From positions 62,001 through 126,000 of the forward strand of contig NZ_NFZV01000011.1 in NCBI RefSeq assembly GCF_003399765.1: 64,000 nt of DNA. Reading direction: 5' to 3'. Source of the stretch: Alkalilimnicola ehrlichii (GTDB lineage: Bacteria; Pseudomonadota; Gammaproteobacteria; Nitrococcales; AK92). This document shows, piece by piece, positions 46,166 through 55,350 of the stretch. Made by a program: the position numbers and the translations under genes. The notes below the pieces were generated by a model. That model was not told the origin of the DNA, did not search any database, and saw only the letters and a list, made by a program, of their open reading frames with translations. Position 1 is the first letter of the stretch. Every line of letters begins with the position of its first letter.

Positions 46166-49100
46166 GCTTCTTCTGGCGCGAGGCCCTGGCGGAGTTTCGC
46201 TCCGGCCTGCGCGGCGGCATCGTCCCGCTGATCTACATCGGCCTGGTCGGCTATCTGCTCATCTGGCTGACCGACGCCGAGTATCTACGCGACATGGGCG
46301 CAGTGGATATTCCGCGTAACGCGCCGGGCCTGGTGTACCTCATGACCTCGGGCGCATCGTTCTTTCTCTTCTTTGCCTGGGCCTGGGTATTCGCACAAGC
46401 CATCGTGCGGGATCGGTCCGCACAGTTGCACGAGGTCGTGCTCGCCGCGCCGATTCCACTGCGGCGCTGGCTGCTCGCCCGTTATGTGGGCGCCCTCGGC
46501 GTGGCGCTGGTGCTCGGCAGTTCGCAGGTGGCCGGTTTCCTGCTGGCGCCGGGACTGGAATGGATCGGCGCCCTCCCCGCCGGCTCCGTCGGCGCCACCC
46601 CCTGGTTGGCGTTTGCCTGGTCGGCACTGATCTTCACCCTTCCCCTGGCGCTGGGCGCCGGCGCCCTCTATACGGTGGCCGCCATCCACACCCGCAGTGT
46701 CGCCGGGCCGTTCGCCGTCGCCGCCTTCCTGATGCTGTGCTGGATGGTGGCGATGATCGTCTTCAAGGGCAATCATGCCGATCAGGCGATTGCCACCCTG
46801 CTCGATCCGTCCGGCTTCGCCGAGGCGGAGTATCAGGTCGAGAACTGGACACCGCGCGAGAAAACCACCGCACTACTGGAGCTCACGCCGGCTTTGCTGG
46901 CTAATCGGCTGCTGTGGGTACTGCTGCCATTAGCACTGTTCGCGGTGGTTTTGGCGCGGATCACGCGGGAGAAGCTAAGCCTGGAACGGGCGCCCCGGCG
47001 CCGCACCAAGCCCGCCGCTGGCAAACCGCAGGCGGTACCGGCTCCTACCAGGGTTGCGCTGCGCCCGATCGACAGCCGTCCGCGCTGGGGGCGGGCCGTG
47101 GCGGCGGAGGCCGCTTGGCAGATCAAGCAGACACTCAACCGGCGCTGGTTCTGGCTAAGCATCGTCCTGCTGGTGGTGCTGGCGGTCGGCGGTGCTTTCG
47201 TGCACGTCGTACAGCATGCCTACGGCCCCCTCGTGCCGCGCACGGAGCTGGTCACGCCGCTGCTGACGACCATGTTCTACCTCATCATCGCGTTCGTGGT
47301 CGCCGCGCTGGCCGGCGTGACCCTGCGGCGCGACCACCAGCCGGGCTTCGGCGAGATGTTCGATGCCACGCCCGCGCCGGCCGGGGCGCGTCTGGTCGGC
47401 GCCGTCGCGGCGGTAGCCGCCGTCACGCTGGTGCTGGCGCTGATTCCCGGGCTGGGCGCGATCGTAACGGCAGCGCTGGCGGCACCGGACAGCCTCTCGG
47501 TGCTCACTCCGCTACTGCATCAGATCGCCGTGCTGGCGCCCGGGCTATTAGAGCTTGCCGCGGTCAGCCTGTTGCTGCACGCGCTGATTCGCCGCCCTGG
47601 ACCCGCCTACGCGGCCTCCATCCTGGCGGCGTTCATCATGATCGTCAATCACGAGACGGGTCTGGTGCCCTATCCGCCTTATCAGATCGGGCTGCCGGTG
47701 GTGGTGAGCCTGTCGGGCCTCGCCGGGCTCGCGCCTTGGCTGGATAAGCTCCTGATCAGCAACGGTTTCAAGCTCGCGCTGGTAGTCCTGTTGATTGCCT
47801 GTGCCGCCATGGTCATGCAACGCGGCACGGACTCCGGCTGGCGGCTGTTCGTCCGGCGGTTCCGCATCCGTTTGTTCGGCCCGGCCGGCGCGATCGCCGC
47901 CACCGCGTCGCTGGCCCTGGTCGGCTTCGGCGCGCTCATGCAGCAACGCTTCGTCGAGTACGGCAATTACGAGTCTCGGGAGCAACGGATCGCGGACTAC
48001 GCGCAATGGGAACAGGCATGGCTGTCGACGCAGGCACCTTTCGCCGTCGCCGGCGGTAGTGTCGATCTCGTCGTCCGGCCGCAACAGCGCGAGCTTAGAG
48101 GGCACTGGCGGCTTGAAGGCGTACGGACAGCGGGCGCTTTTCTGCATGCCGGCACGCCGACCGGCTTCCGGCTCGGCGAGGTCACGGTACAGGGGCAGCC
48201 GGTGGCGGTACGGCACGCAAACGACCATCTGGCCATTCCCCTGCCCGATTGCCCGGCAGCGGGCTGCAACGTCGAACTGGAATGGTCCTTAAATGCTACC
48301 GGCTGGGACACCGAGGGAGGCCATCCCTGGTTGCTTGGCAACGCTTACTGGCTGCGCGCCGTGGATGTCATGCCGCGCCTGGGCCTGGACCCGGACCGCA
48401 TACTACGCGTTACCGCCGACCGCGCACGCCATGGCTTAAGCGAAACGGTGTCGCTCCCCGCCTACCCCGCCACACCGGCCAGCGGGGCTGTCGCGCCGGC
48501 CGGCCGCTGGCAATGGCGGGTACAGATCGACGGGCGACACGTACGAGAAGGGGAAACCACCGGCCTGCTGGATTTCGCGGATGCCTGGGCAGCCACGGCG
48601 GTGGCTTCCCGCATCGAGGGCTATCGCGTTCTGCACGACCCGCAGCGGACGCGAACGGCGCAGGCGGTCGCACAAGACCTCGACGCCATGGCCGCCTGCG
48701 TCCACCGCCGCTTAGGTGCTGCCGTGGAGATAGACACCATCGCGCAATGGCCGCGCAAGCTCGGCGACACGACCGCCGCCGGCCGCTGGCTCATTGTCCG
48801 CGAGGATCCGCATTGGGATGTGGACGACCACGGCACCGGCCGCACGGTGAGACGAGCGGCAATGGCCACCGCCCTCGCCCGCCGTATTGTTCAGGATAGC
48901 GCCGATTTACGGCAAGGCAGCGGTGCGGTGTTGTTCAGCGAGGGGCTACCCGGCGCCATCGGTTTATTGTGCGCGGGCGAGGCGGACGGCGTTCCTGCCC
49001 TGGCAGCGCTTATGCACCGCAGTACGGACCGGATCACCGAGGCCCTGGCCGGCAGCAGCGTTCCCGTCGGCGCGCTGCGCGATGCCCATGCGGGCGGTTG

Positions 49101-49518
49101 GGCCGCGGAGTACGCCCCGCAGGCCGCTCGCGATTGGGCTGCTCGCCAATCTCCCCAGCAACTGCAGGCGTTACTCTCGCAGATACGGGCAACGGGCGAT
49201 GTCGAGGGCGCGCTGGCGGCAGCCGTCGGCGAACCCGTGGCCACGCTACTGCTAGGCCCGCCGCAGGCGACGGAGCTGCGCCTCGATAGCGCCGGACTGA
49301 TCGCCGGCGGCGAGCGCTGGCGTTGGGAGGCCGGCGGCTGGTCGCTCGTGCCGGAATCGCCGGAGCCCGGGCTTTACAGCGTGCGGGACAATCAACTGGT
49401 CGTACAACCGGCACATAGCTGGAACGGAACGCCATCACTCGCGGTGGATATGTGGCCGTCCTATGAACGCGAGCCGCGTAATAATGTGCTCGCCCCAGGG
49501 GCCGGTCATGTTCGTTGA
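46162..49518 (+). CDS. Giant ABC-2-type permease with large extracytoplasmic domain
   Basis: This 1118-residue membrane protein starts MSFFWREALAEFRSG after GGAGGTGG. It has two sets of about six transmembrane helices (residues 20-290 and 380-640), consistent with two ABC-2 permease halves in one chain. A soluble region follows, about residues 655-1118. This layout resembles proteins annotated as ABC permease/M1 aminopeptidase fusions, but I find no HExxH zinc motif in the soluble part, so a peptidase activity is not supported. The soluble region has segments (WLLGNAYWLRAVDVMPRLGL) that I match only by the general look of that group. It is probably the membrane partner of the ATPase just upstream. 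Confidence 0.75.
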   Translation: MSFFWREALAEFRSGLRGGIVPLIYIGLVGYLLIWLTDAEYLRDMGAVDIPRNAPGLVYLMTSGASFFLFFAWAWVFAQAIVRDRSAQLHEVVLAAPIPLRRWLLARYVGALGVALVLGSSQVAGFLLAPGLEWIGALPAGSVGATPWLAFAWSALIFTLPLALGAGALYTVAAIHTRSVAGPFAVAAFLMLCWMVAMIVFKGNHADQAIATLLDPSGFAEAEYQVENWTPREKTTALLELTPALLANRLLWVLLPLALFAVVLARITREKLSLERAPRRRTKPAAGKPQAVPAPTRVALRPIDSRPRWGRAVAAEAAWQIKQTLNRRWFWLSIVLLVVLAVGGAFVHVVQHAYGPLVPRTELVTPLLTTMFYLIIAFVVAALAGVTLRRDHQPGFGEMFDATPAPAGARLVGAVAAVAAVTLVLALIPGLGAIVTAALAAPDSLSVLTPLLHQIAVLAPGLLELAAVSLLLHALIRRPGPAYAASILAAFIMIVNHETGLVPYPPYQIGLPVVVSLSGLAGLAPWLDKLLISNGFKLALVVLLIACAAMVMQRGTDSGWRLFVRRFRIRLFGPAGAIAATASLALVGFGALMQQRFVEYGNYESREQRIADYAQWEQAWLSTQAPFAVAGGSVDLVVRPQQRELRGHWRLEGVRTAGAFLHAGTPTGFRLGEVTVQGQPVAVRHANDHLAIPLPDCPAAGCNVELEWSLNATGWDTEGGHPWLLGNAYWLRAVDVMPRLGLDPDRILRVTADRARHGLSETVSLPAYPATPASGAVAPAGRWQWRVQIDGRHVREGETTGLLDFADAWAATAVASRIEGYRVLHDPQRTRTAQAVAQDLDAMAACVHRRLGAAVEIDTIAQWPRKLGDTTAAGRWLIVREDPHWDVDDHGTGRTVRRAAMATALARRIVQDSADLRQGSGAVLFSEGLPGAIGLLCAGEADGVPALAALMHRSTDRITEALAGSSVPVGALRDAHAGGWAAEYAPQAARDWAARQSPQQLQALLSQIRATGDVEGALAAAVGEPVATLLLGPPQATELRLDSAGLIAGGERWRWEAGGWSLVPESPEPGLYSVRDNQLVVQPAHSWNGTPSLAVDMWPSYEREPRNNVLAPGAGHVR

Positions 49519-49620
49519 TCGACTTCGGAAGGTTCCGCTGAAACAGGCCCAGGACAAGCTGTTTCGGCCGTCTTCGCACGGAGAGAAATAGCGCCGCATC
49601 ACTCAGGGAGAAAAACTGCG

Positions 49621-49968
49621 ATGGACACGGCAACATTAAAAGAACCAAAAGAACCGGCCGCTTGCCAGGGGCTGGAAGACATCCGAGCGGCAATCGATCA
49701 CCTCGACCGGCAACTCATTGAGCTACTGCGGCGACGCAAGGCTTATGTACTCTCGGCCGCCCGCTTCAAACCGAACGAGGCGAGCATTCCGGCACCGGAG
49801 CGAGTAACGCGCATGATCGCCGACCGGCGCGTTTGGGCCGAGGAAGCGGGACTCGATCCGGAGTTCGTCGTATCGCTATTCGAACCCACGATAGACTGGT
49901 TCATCGAACTGCAAATCCAGCATTGGCGCCGCCAGCAAAATCTAGTCGGCGGGAGCCGGACGCCATGA
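49621..49968 (+). CDS. pchB: Isochorismate pyruvate lyase PchB
   Basis: PchB converts isochorismate to salicylate and pyruvate. The 115-residue protein has the AroQ chorismate-mutase fold: DIRAAIDHLDRQLIELLRRR and ARFKPNEASIPAPERV. The four active-site residues known from P. aeruginosa PchB (R14, R31, K42, Q90) align to R22, R39, K50 and Q98, all present. An extra N-terminal stretch of about 8 residues is seen. An AGGGAG ribosome site precedes the ATG. Its stop overlaps the pchA start. Confidence 0.95.
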   Translation: MDTATLKEPKEPAACQGLEDIRAAIDHLDRQLIELLRRRKAYVLSAARFKPNEASIPAPERVTRMIADRRVWAEEAGLDPEFVVSLFEPTIDWFIELQIQHWRRQQNLVGGSRTP

Positions 49969-51356
49969 TCGACGAATCCGACATGGCGCTCTTACGGCAG
50001 GGGGTAAACGCTGCCAAACAGCGGGCCTGCGAGCAGGGTTCGCCCGTCCTTGCCTCCTGTTCGCTACCTCACCCCAACATCGATTTCGTTCAAATATTCG
50101 CCGCTAACCATCGTTCCGAGCAACCTGCCACCTTGTGGGCTATGCCGGAAGACAATTTTGCACTGCTTGGCCTGGGCTGCACCCACGAATTTCAGTGTCC
50201 AGCGGGCCGCCCCTGGTCGGATCTCCAATCCGCTTGGGAAACGCGAATCGCTAAGGCGGTCGTCATCGGCGACCACCGGCCAGTCCTCTGCGGCGGTTTT
50301 GCCTTTGATCGCCGCACTCGCCGGAGCAAATTATGGCGTGACTTTCCCGCTGCCGCGCTCACTCTGCATCGTTATTTCCTACAAGCCGAAGGCACCCGTA
50401 TCAAGCTGGTGCTCAACACGCTCGTGGACGGCCGCAGCGACTGCGAGAAGCTATGCGATGAGCTACTGAAAGGCTGGCAAAAGATCGTTGCGCGCTCTTA
50501 CTCGCCTCCTGCCGAGGAAGTTGGACGCTCCCTCGGCACATTAGTCTCTGGCCAGGCCTGGCGCGACAAAGTCTCCGCCGCGGTCGAGGCCATAGGGGCG
50601 GAGCGGCTCCGTAAAGTCGTTTTGGCCCGCGCCGAACAGATCGCCGTCGACGTGCCTTTGCCGGATATCCTCGACGGCCTTCGGCAGCTGCATCCCGGTG
50701 CTTATGTGTTCGCTTTCGCCCGTGGCCGGTCCTGTTTTCTCGGGGCCTCGCCCGAACGGCTAATCGCGCGGCGCGGGAACCGCGTTCACACCTGCGCTGT
50801 CGCCGGCACCGCGCCGCGGCACCATGATCCGGAGATAGATCGTCAACTCGGGCGGGAGCTATTAATCAGCGACAAAAACCGCTATGAGCATGCGCTTGTG
50901 GCCAACGAGTTGAAACGCGCGCTCGGCCTGTATTGCGATCATGTTGCGTCTCCTCCCGAACCGCGACTGCGCAAGTTACGCCACGTCCAGCATCTGGTCA
51001 CACCTATTCGGGGCGAGATTCATAGCAACATGCCGCTGCTCGCGCTCTTGCAACAGCTGCACCCGAGCCCAGCGGTAGGCGGCTTTCCGACAAACGAGGC
51101 TATGGCGTATATCCGCGCCCACGAAGGCATGGACCGCGGTTGGTATGCCGGCCCGGTGGGATGGTTGGATGCGGCCGGCGACGGCGAATTTGCGGTGGCA
51201 CTCCGATCGGCTTTACTCGCGGGGCGCGATGCGGTGCTCTTCGCCGGCTGCGGAATCGTCAAGGATTCGAAGCCGGAAGATGAGTACTGGGAAAGCCGCT
51301 ATAAAATGCAAGCTATGATGACCGCCCTGGCTGCAACCGGGACCGAGCCGGCTTAG
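49965..51356 (+). CDS. pchA: Isochorismate synthase PchA
   Basis: PchA converts chorismate to isochorismate, the first step to salicylate. The 463-residue protein has chorismate-binding enzyme motifs: RLRKVVLARAEQIAVDVPLP, FLGASPERLIARRG, the HLVTPIRGEI segment, PSPAVGGFPTNEA and RGWYAGPVGWLD with VALRSALL. Length is close to PchA (476). I chose the ATG at 49965, whose ATGA overlaps the pchB stop; the frame is open further upstream but inside pchB. With PchB it supplies salicylate, so the two-enzyme pyochelin route is used rather than a single salicylate synthase. Confidence 0.94.
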   Translation: MIDESDMALLRQGVNAAKQRACEQGSPVLASCSLPHPNIDFVQIFAANHRSEQPATLWAMPEDNFALLGLGCTHEFQCPAGRPWSDLQSAWETRIAKAVVIGDHRPVLCGGFAFDRRTRRSKLWRDFPAAALTLHRYFLQAEGTRIKLVLNTLVDGRSDCEKLCDELLKGWQKIVARSYSPPAEEVGRSLGTLVSGQAWRDKVSAAVEAIGAERLRKVVLARAEQIAVDVPLPDILDGLRQLHPGAYVFAFARGRSCFLGASPERLIARRGNRVHTCAVAGTAPRHHDPEIDRQLGRELLISDKNRYEHALVANELKRALGLYCDHVASPPEPRLRKLRHVQHLVTPIRGEIHSNMPLLALLQQLHPSPAVGGFPTNEAMAYIRAHEGMDRGWYAGPVGWLDAAGDGEFAVALRSALLAGRDAVLFAGCGIVKDSKPEDEYWESRYKMQAMMTALAATGTEPA

Positions 51357-51390
51357 CAGGTTACCGCCCTCGACACGCGCCTTCGCGCAA

Positions 51391-51419
51391 CCGCTCGCCA
51401 GCAAGCTGCTGGCGAGCGG
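51391..51419. terminator. Convergent terminator hairpin between pchA and the TonB receptor
   Basis: A perfect 13-bp stem (CCGCTCGCCAGCA with TGCTGGCGAGCGG) has a 3-base loop. It lies in the 70-base gap between converging genes. T-runs are lacking, but the stem is very strong. Confidence 0.65.
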
Positions 51420-51426
51420 CCTGCCC

Positions 51427-53592
51427 TTACAGGGCCACTCTCAATGTCGCCCCGTAAGTACGACCGATTTCCGCAATAGCAAAGTCGGCGCCGGCACCGT
51501 ACCGGAAGTAGCCGGCCAGCTCTTCTTCGTCCAGCAGGTTGTTACCCCAAACGGTTAAGCGCCAACCCCCGCCGCTCACGCCAATGCTTGCGTTAACCCT
51601 ATGCACGGAAGACTGTTCATAGTCGCTATCCGGCGTCAGGGTATAAGGGCTAGTCCATCGATACAGCAGCGAACTGACTAAGGCGTAGGTATCGCCCCAC
51701 GGAAGTCGATGGTCGGCCTGTAAGGTTGCCGTATGCCGCGGCGAGTAAGGCAGCCGTCGCCCGCTGTAGTCTTCGTTCAGCTCGTCGACCACAAAATCGT
51801 CGAAGCGGGCGTGCAAATAGCCGTAGGATGCTCTTAAGCTCAGGGTATCTATCGGTAGTAGGTTAACGCTGGTTTCGAAACCGGAGGTCGTCGCGGAGGC
51901 GGCATTGCCTACGACGCGGCTATACGGATCGACGAACACCCGCTGTTGCATATCCTCCCAGTCGACGTAAAAGGCGGCCGCATTCCATTGCAAACGACCG
52001 TCCCACCACAAGGACTTGATACCGCCCTCGTAAGTCCAGGCTTTCTCCGAACGATACCGGTTAGGCCCGCCGCCGGGCATCATGAACTGACTCACGCCGC
52101 CGGACTTAAACCCACGCGCAGCCTTAACATAAGTCAGCACGCCCGGGGCTAATGTGTAATTCAGCCCTATTTCGGGGCTGACATTGCTATACGATTCCCG
52201 GTACGAGACCTCGTCTGGCATGCCGAAGAAGTTGGTACCGCTTTCGCTCTCGACACCGGCCACTCCCGACTTCAGCTCATAGGAGTAACGTAGCCCGCCG
52301 GTTAATTGCAGCTCGCGGGTAAGGTGATAGTTCGCCATACCATAGACGGCATAGGTGTCGGTATCTTGCTCTAAATAGTTTCTACTGAACTGCTCGCGCG
52401 GCACTAAAGTGGTATCGAGAAGCTGAACGCCGTCGAAATACTCGTGCATGTAAAATACGCCCCCCGTCCAGCTAAAAAGCCCGGCCGCCGGGGGCGCGTC
52501 GATGTTGGCCGAAGTCAGGCGTAATTCCTGACTGAACTGCCATTGCCGTTCGGTTTGGCCCGTTCCCAGACACGTCTCCGGCGTGCAATCGTCGCCGGCG
52601 ACGGAAGAGAAATCCCCATCGCCGAACTGCTCGAAATCGTAAGTGCGGTAAGCCGTTATCGAACTGAGAGAGATAGCAGGAAAGTAGTGGTCGTAATGGG
52701 CGCTGACGCCGTATCGACTGACTTCTCGTTCGGGCGGCGTATTAAGATCGGCACGATGCCGTTTCGCCATCTCAAGCGGAGCCCAGGACATTTGCGCGCC
52801 GTCGCTATCGTCCCGCTCGAAGTCCAGGGATAGCTTGAGCGACGAGTCCAGCGACGGAAACCCTAGCGCGGTCAACCGTCCTCCGTAGCGCTGAGTATCG
52901 TGCAGGTCTTCGCCGTCGTACTGGTTACGAATGTAGCCGTCGCGCCGTTCGTAAGCGAAGTAGCCGCGCGTCAGCAGCTCTCCGTCCAGCAGCGGCAGAT
53001 CGCCACCCAGACTCGCCCGGCGGAAGCCGTGGTTGCCTAGCGTTGCTTCCGCTTCCACCGACGAGGTCGCCCCCGGACTACGAGGTACCAGGTTAACGGC
53101 ACCCCCTATCGTGTTCTTGCCATAAAGCGTGGCCTGGCTGCCGCGGACGACTTCCACCCGCTCCAGATCTCCCAACCAAGGCGAAGCCCCGTTGGGACGC
53201 CCAATAAACACTTGATCGACGAACAACCCCACGCCAGGGTTAAGGTCCACCCCTGCCTGGTGAATGGCGCCGACACCGCGGATCGTGAACGTGTTGTTAT
53301 CGACATTAAACAAGGTCGACGGGCTGGTATCGGCCACATCGCTCAATGTATGCACGCGCTCGACACCAAGATCTTCTGGCCCCTGTACGGTAACCGAAGC
53401 CGGTACTTCTTCGGCAACCTCTTCTCTACGCCGAGCTGTGATAGTCAATCCTTCCAGAGCCGCAGCCGACTGGTGCGTCTCACCCGGCGGCCGATCGCTG
53501 TCCTGCTCTTGCGCTAGCACCTTCGAACTCGTTACTCCCCCAACGATCCCGACCCAGCAGGCGGTAACCGCCACAAGCGTTACAGTTCTCAT
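51427..53592 (-). CDS. TonB-dependent ferric-siderophore receptor (FyuA/FptA-like)
   Basis: This outer-membrane gated channel imports the ferric siderophore. The 721-residue protein has a Sec signal peptide (cleavage after V-L-A, before QEQDSD), a plug domain with TITARRREEVAEEVPASVTV, NTFTIRGVGAIHQAG and ERVEVVRGSQATLYGKNTIG, then a beta-barrel ending GRTYGATLRVAL. The GKNTIGGAVNLVP segment is the classic plug end. The terminal residue is Leu rather than the usual Phe. A GGGGGA ribosome site precedes the ATG. It converges on the pchA operon and has a Fur-like operator array upstream. Its partner is inferred to be the product of this locus. Confidence 0.92.
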   Translation of the reverse strand: MRTVTLVAVTACWVGIVGGVTSSKVLAQEQDSDRPPGETHQSAAALEGLTITARRREEVAEEVPASVTVQGPEDLGVERVHTLSDVADTSPSTLFNVDNNTFTIRGVGAIHQAGVDLNPGVGLFVDQVFIGRPNGASPWLGDLERVEVVRGSQATLYGKNTIGGAVNLVPRSPGATSSVEAEATLGNHGFRRASLGGDLPLLDGELLTRGYFAYERRDGYIRNQYDGEDLHDTQRYGGRLTALGFPSLDSSLKLSLDFERDDSDGAQMSWAPLEMAKRHRADLNTPPEREVSRYGVSAHYDHYFPAISLSSITAYRTYDFEQFGDGDFSSVAGDDCTPETCLGTGQTERQWQFSQELRLTSANIDAPPAAGLFSWTGGVFYMHEYFDGVQLLDTTLVPREQFSRNYLEQDTDTYAVYGMANYHLTRELQLTGGLRYSYELKSGVAGVESESGTNFFGMPDEVSYRESYSNVSPEIGLNYTLAPGVLTYVKAARGFKSGGVSQFMMPGGGPNRYRSEKAWTYEGGIKSLWWDGRLQWNAAAFYVDWEDMQQRVFVDPYSRVVGNAASATTSGFETSVNLLPIDTLSLRASYGYLHARFDDFVVDELNEDYSGRRLPYSPRHTATLQADHRLPWGDTYALVSSLLYRWTSPYTLTPDSDYEQSSVHRVNASIGVSGGGWRLTVWGNNLLDEEELAGYFRYGAGADFAIAEIGRTYGATLRVAL

Positions 53593-53687
53593 TTATCCCC
53601 CAGAATCCGTTCACTGAAACCGTCGTTTTAGCGAGGGCGCCCGGCCCATTCGGCAACAACGGCTACCGACTCGCCATGATACGGCAT

Positions 53688-53719
53688 GTTATCATATAAC
53701 ATATGATAACCATTATCAT
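53688..53719. promoter_or_regulatory. Overlapping Fur-like operators upstream of the TonB receptor
   Basis: Two perfect inverted repeats overlap. One has half-site GTTATCATAT at 53688-53697 and its complement at 53701-53710 with 3 bases between. The other is ATGATAAccaTTATCAT at 53703-53719, matching 14 of 15 positions of the Fur core TGATAATCATTATCA. They lie about 96-128 bases before the receptor ATG. Iron repression, with two Fur dimers side by side, is inferred. Confidence 0.72.
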
Positions 53720-53833
53720 CATTCCGGAAACGGACAACGGAGGGGGAATAGGTACGGTGGGCGTCTGTCAATACGTTTAGCAAGACAAACGGCACGGCTC
53801 TTATGATTTGCTAGTGGCCGTTCACCATTCGGT

Positions 53834-53889
53834 TTGCCGGTTCAGCGGGTTTGTACACGCCCACAAGGTGCGACGCTCTGAACCGGCAA
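53834..53889. terminator. Inverted repeat after the aldehyde dehydrogenase gene
   Basis: TTGCCGGTTCAG (53834-53845) and CTGAACCGGCAA (53878-53889) are exact complements with a 32-base loop. The repeat lies 19 bases past the aldehyde dehydrogenase stop, so it may end that operon. It could also be a protein site. Nothing else is seen in 53720-53907. Confidence 0.45.
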
Positions 53890-53907
53890 CGCGACAGGTG
53901 ATCGGCA

Positions 53908-55329
53908 CTAGACCACCATTCCGCCGAGTTTGGTCTCCAGATATTCCTCTATCCCTTCCTGCGCGCCCTCTCGTCCCTGGCCGCTGTCTTTCATACCGCC
54001 AAAGGGCGCAGCCGCGCTGGTCGGATTGATATCGTTGATTCCGATAATGCCGAAGTCGAGACCTTCGAACGCCCGCATCGCCGTCGACAGATTGTTGCTA
54101 TAAATGTAAGCCGCAAGACCGTAATGGGTGTCGTTGGCCATGGCAATGACATCGTCCTCCGAATCGAAGGTGACGATAGGCGCGACCGGACCGAAGGTTT
54201 CCTCGCGATAAATCTCCATATCGGGCGTTACGCCGGAGAGCAGCGTCGGGGCATAGAAGTACCCGCCGGCCAGCTCGCCGTCGCTCACTCGCTCGCCGCC
54301 GTGCTCAAGCCGCGCGCCCTTACCGACGGCATCCTTCACCTGGCGATCCACTTTCTGCAAGGCAGCCTCGTTGATCAACGGGCCGATGGCAACGCCTTCG
54401 CTCATACCGTTACCGACCCGCAGCTTTTGCACCCGACTCCGGAAAGCCTCGATGAACGGTTCGGCAATCGCTTCGTGCACAAAGATACGATTCGGGCTGA
54501 TGCAGGCCTGCCCGGTATTGAGGAATTTGACCAGCGACAGTCCCTTGGCGGCATGTACCGGATCGGCATCGGGAAACACCAGCGCCGGCGCATGTCCGCC
54601 GAGTTCCATGGAGACGCGCTTCATGTGCGCCGCCGCGGTGGTATTCAAATGTTTGCCGACGGCTGTCGAACCGGTAAAGGTGAGTTTACGGATACGCGGG
54701 TCGGTACAGAAAGCTTCGCCTACCTTGGCGGGATTTCGCACCGTCAGCAGGTTGACCACGCCGGGAGGGAAGCCGGCCTCGTCGAAGATCTCGAACATCG
54801 CCTTGGCACATAGGGGCGTACTCTCGGCAGGCTTGAGAACGGCGGTGCACCCGGCGGCCAGGGCGGGCCCCAGTTTTCGGGTGATCATGGAAATCGGATA
54901 GTTCCAGGGCGTGATGGCAGCCACTACACCGACCGGCGCTTTCTGCACCATAAAGCGCTGATCTGCCCGGGCGGAAGGAATCAGCTGGCCGTAGACCCGC
55001 TTCGCCTCTTCGGCGAACCACAGCAGGAAGGAGGCCCCGTACTGAACTTCGTTCAGCGCGGCTTTTAACGGTTTGCCTTGTTCGCGGGTCATAAGCTCGG
55101 CGAGCTCGCGCTTGCGCGCGCTCATCAATTCCCAGGCCCGATACAGTAACTGCGAACGCTCGTATGCCGTGGTGCGGCGCCAGTCGGCGAATGCCGCATA
55201 GGCGGACGCGATCGCTCGCTCAATGTCGGCCTCGGTCGCATCGGGCACTTGCCCGATTGTCGCGCCGGTTGCCGGGTCGGTAACCGGAAACTGGGACTCG
55301 CTCTGTACCCACTCGCCGTTGATGTACAT
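53908..55329 (-). CDS. NAD(P)-dependent aldehyde dehydrogenase, succinate-semialdehyde type
   Basis: This enzyme oxidises an aldehyde to an acid. The 473-residue protein has the cofactor loop LTFTGSTAVGK, the general base Glu in MELGGHAP and the catalytic Cys in NTGQACISPNR, all intact. Overall pattern and length fit the GabD/SSADH group, but substrate choice among semialdehydes cannot be fixed by eye. It is the last gene of an operon with mcd, phaB and an acyl-CoA dehydrogenase, 21 bases after the latter. In that setting malonate semialdehyde or a related short semialdehyde is possible; this is inference. Confidence 0.88.
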   Translation of the reverse strand: MYINGEWVQSESQFPVTDPATGATIGQVPDATEADIERAIASAYAAFADWRRTTAYERSQLLYRAWELMSARKRELAELMTREQGKPLKAALNEVQYGASFLLWFAEEAKRVYGQLIPSARADQRFMVQKAPVGVVAAITPWNYPISMITRKLGPALAAGCTAVLKPAESTPLCAKAMFEIFDEAGFPPGVVNLLTVRNPAKVGEAFCTDPRIRKLTFTGSTAVGKHLNTTAAAHMKRVSMELGGHAPALVFPDADPVHAAKGLSLVKFLNTGQACISPNRIFVHEAIAEPFIEAFRSRVQKLRVGNGMSEGVAIGPLINEAALQKVDRQVKDAVGKGARLEHGGERVSDGELAGGYFYAPTLLSGVTPDMEIYREETFGPVAPIVTFDSEDDVIAMANDTHYGLAAYIYSNNLSTAMRAFEGLDFGIIGINDINPTSAAAPFGGMKDSGQGREGAQEGIEEYLETKLGGMVV

Positions 55330-55350
55330 ATCTCCCCCTTATTTACCGCA

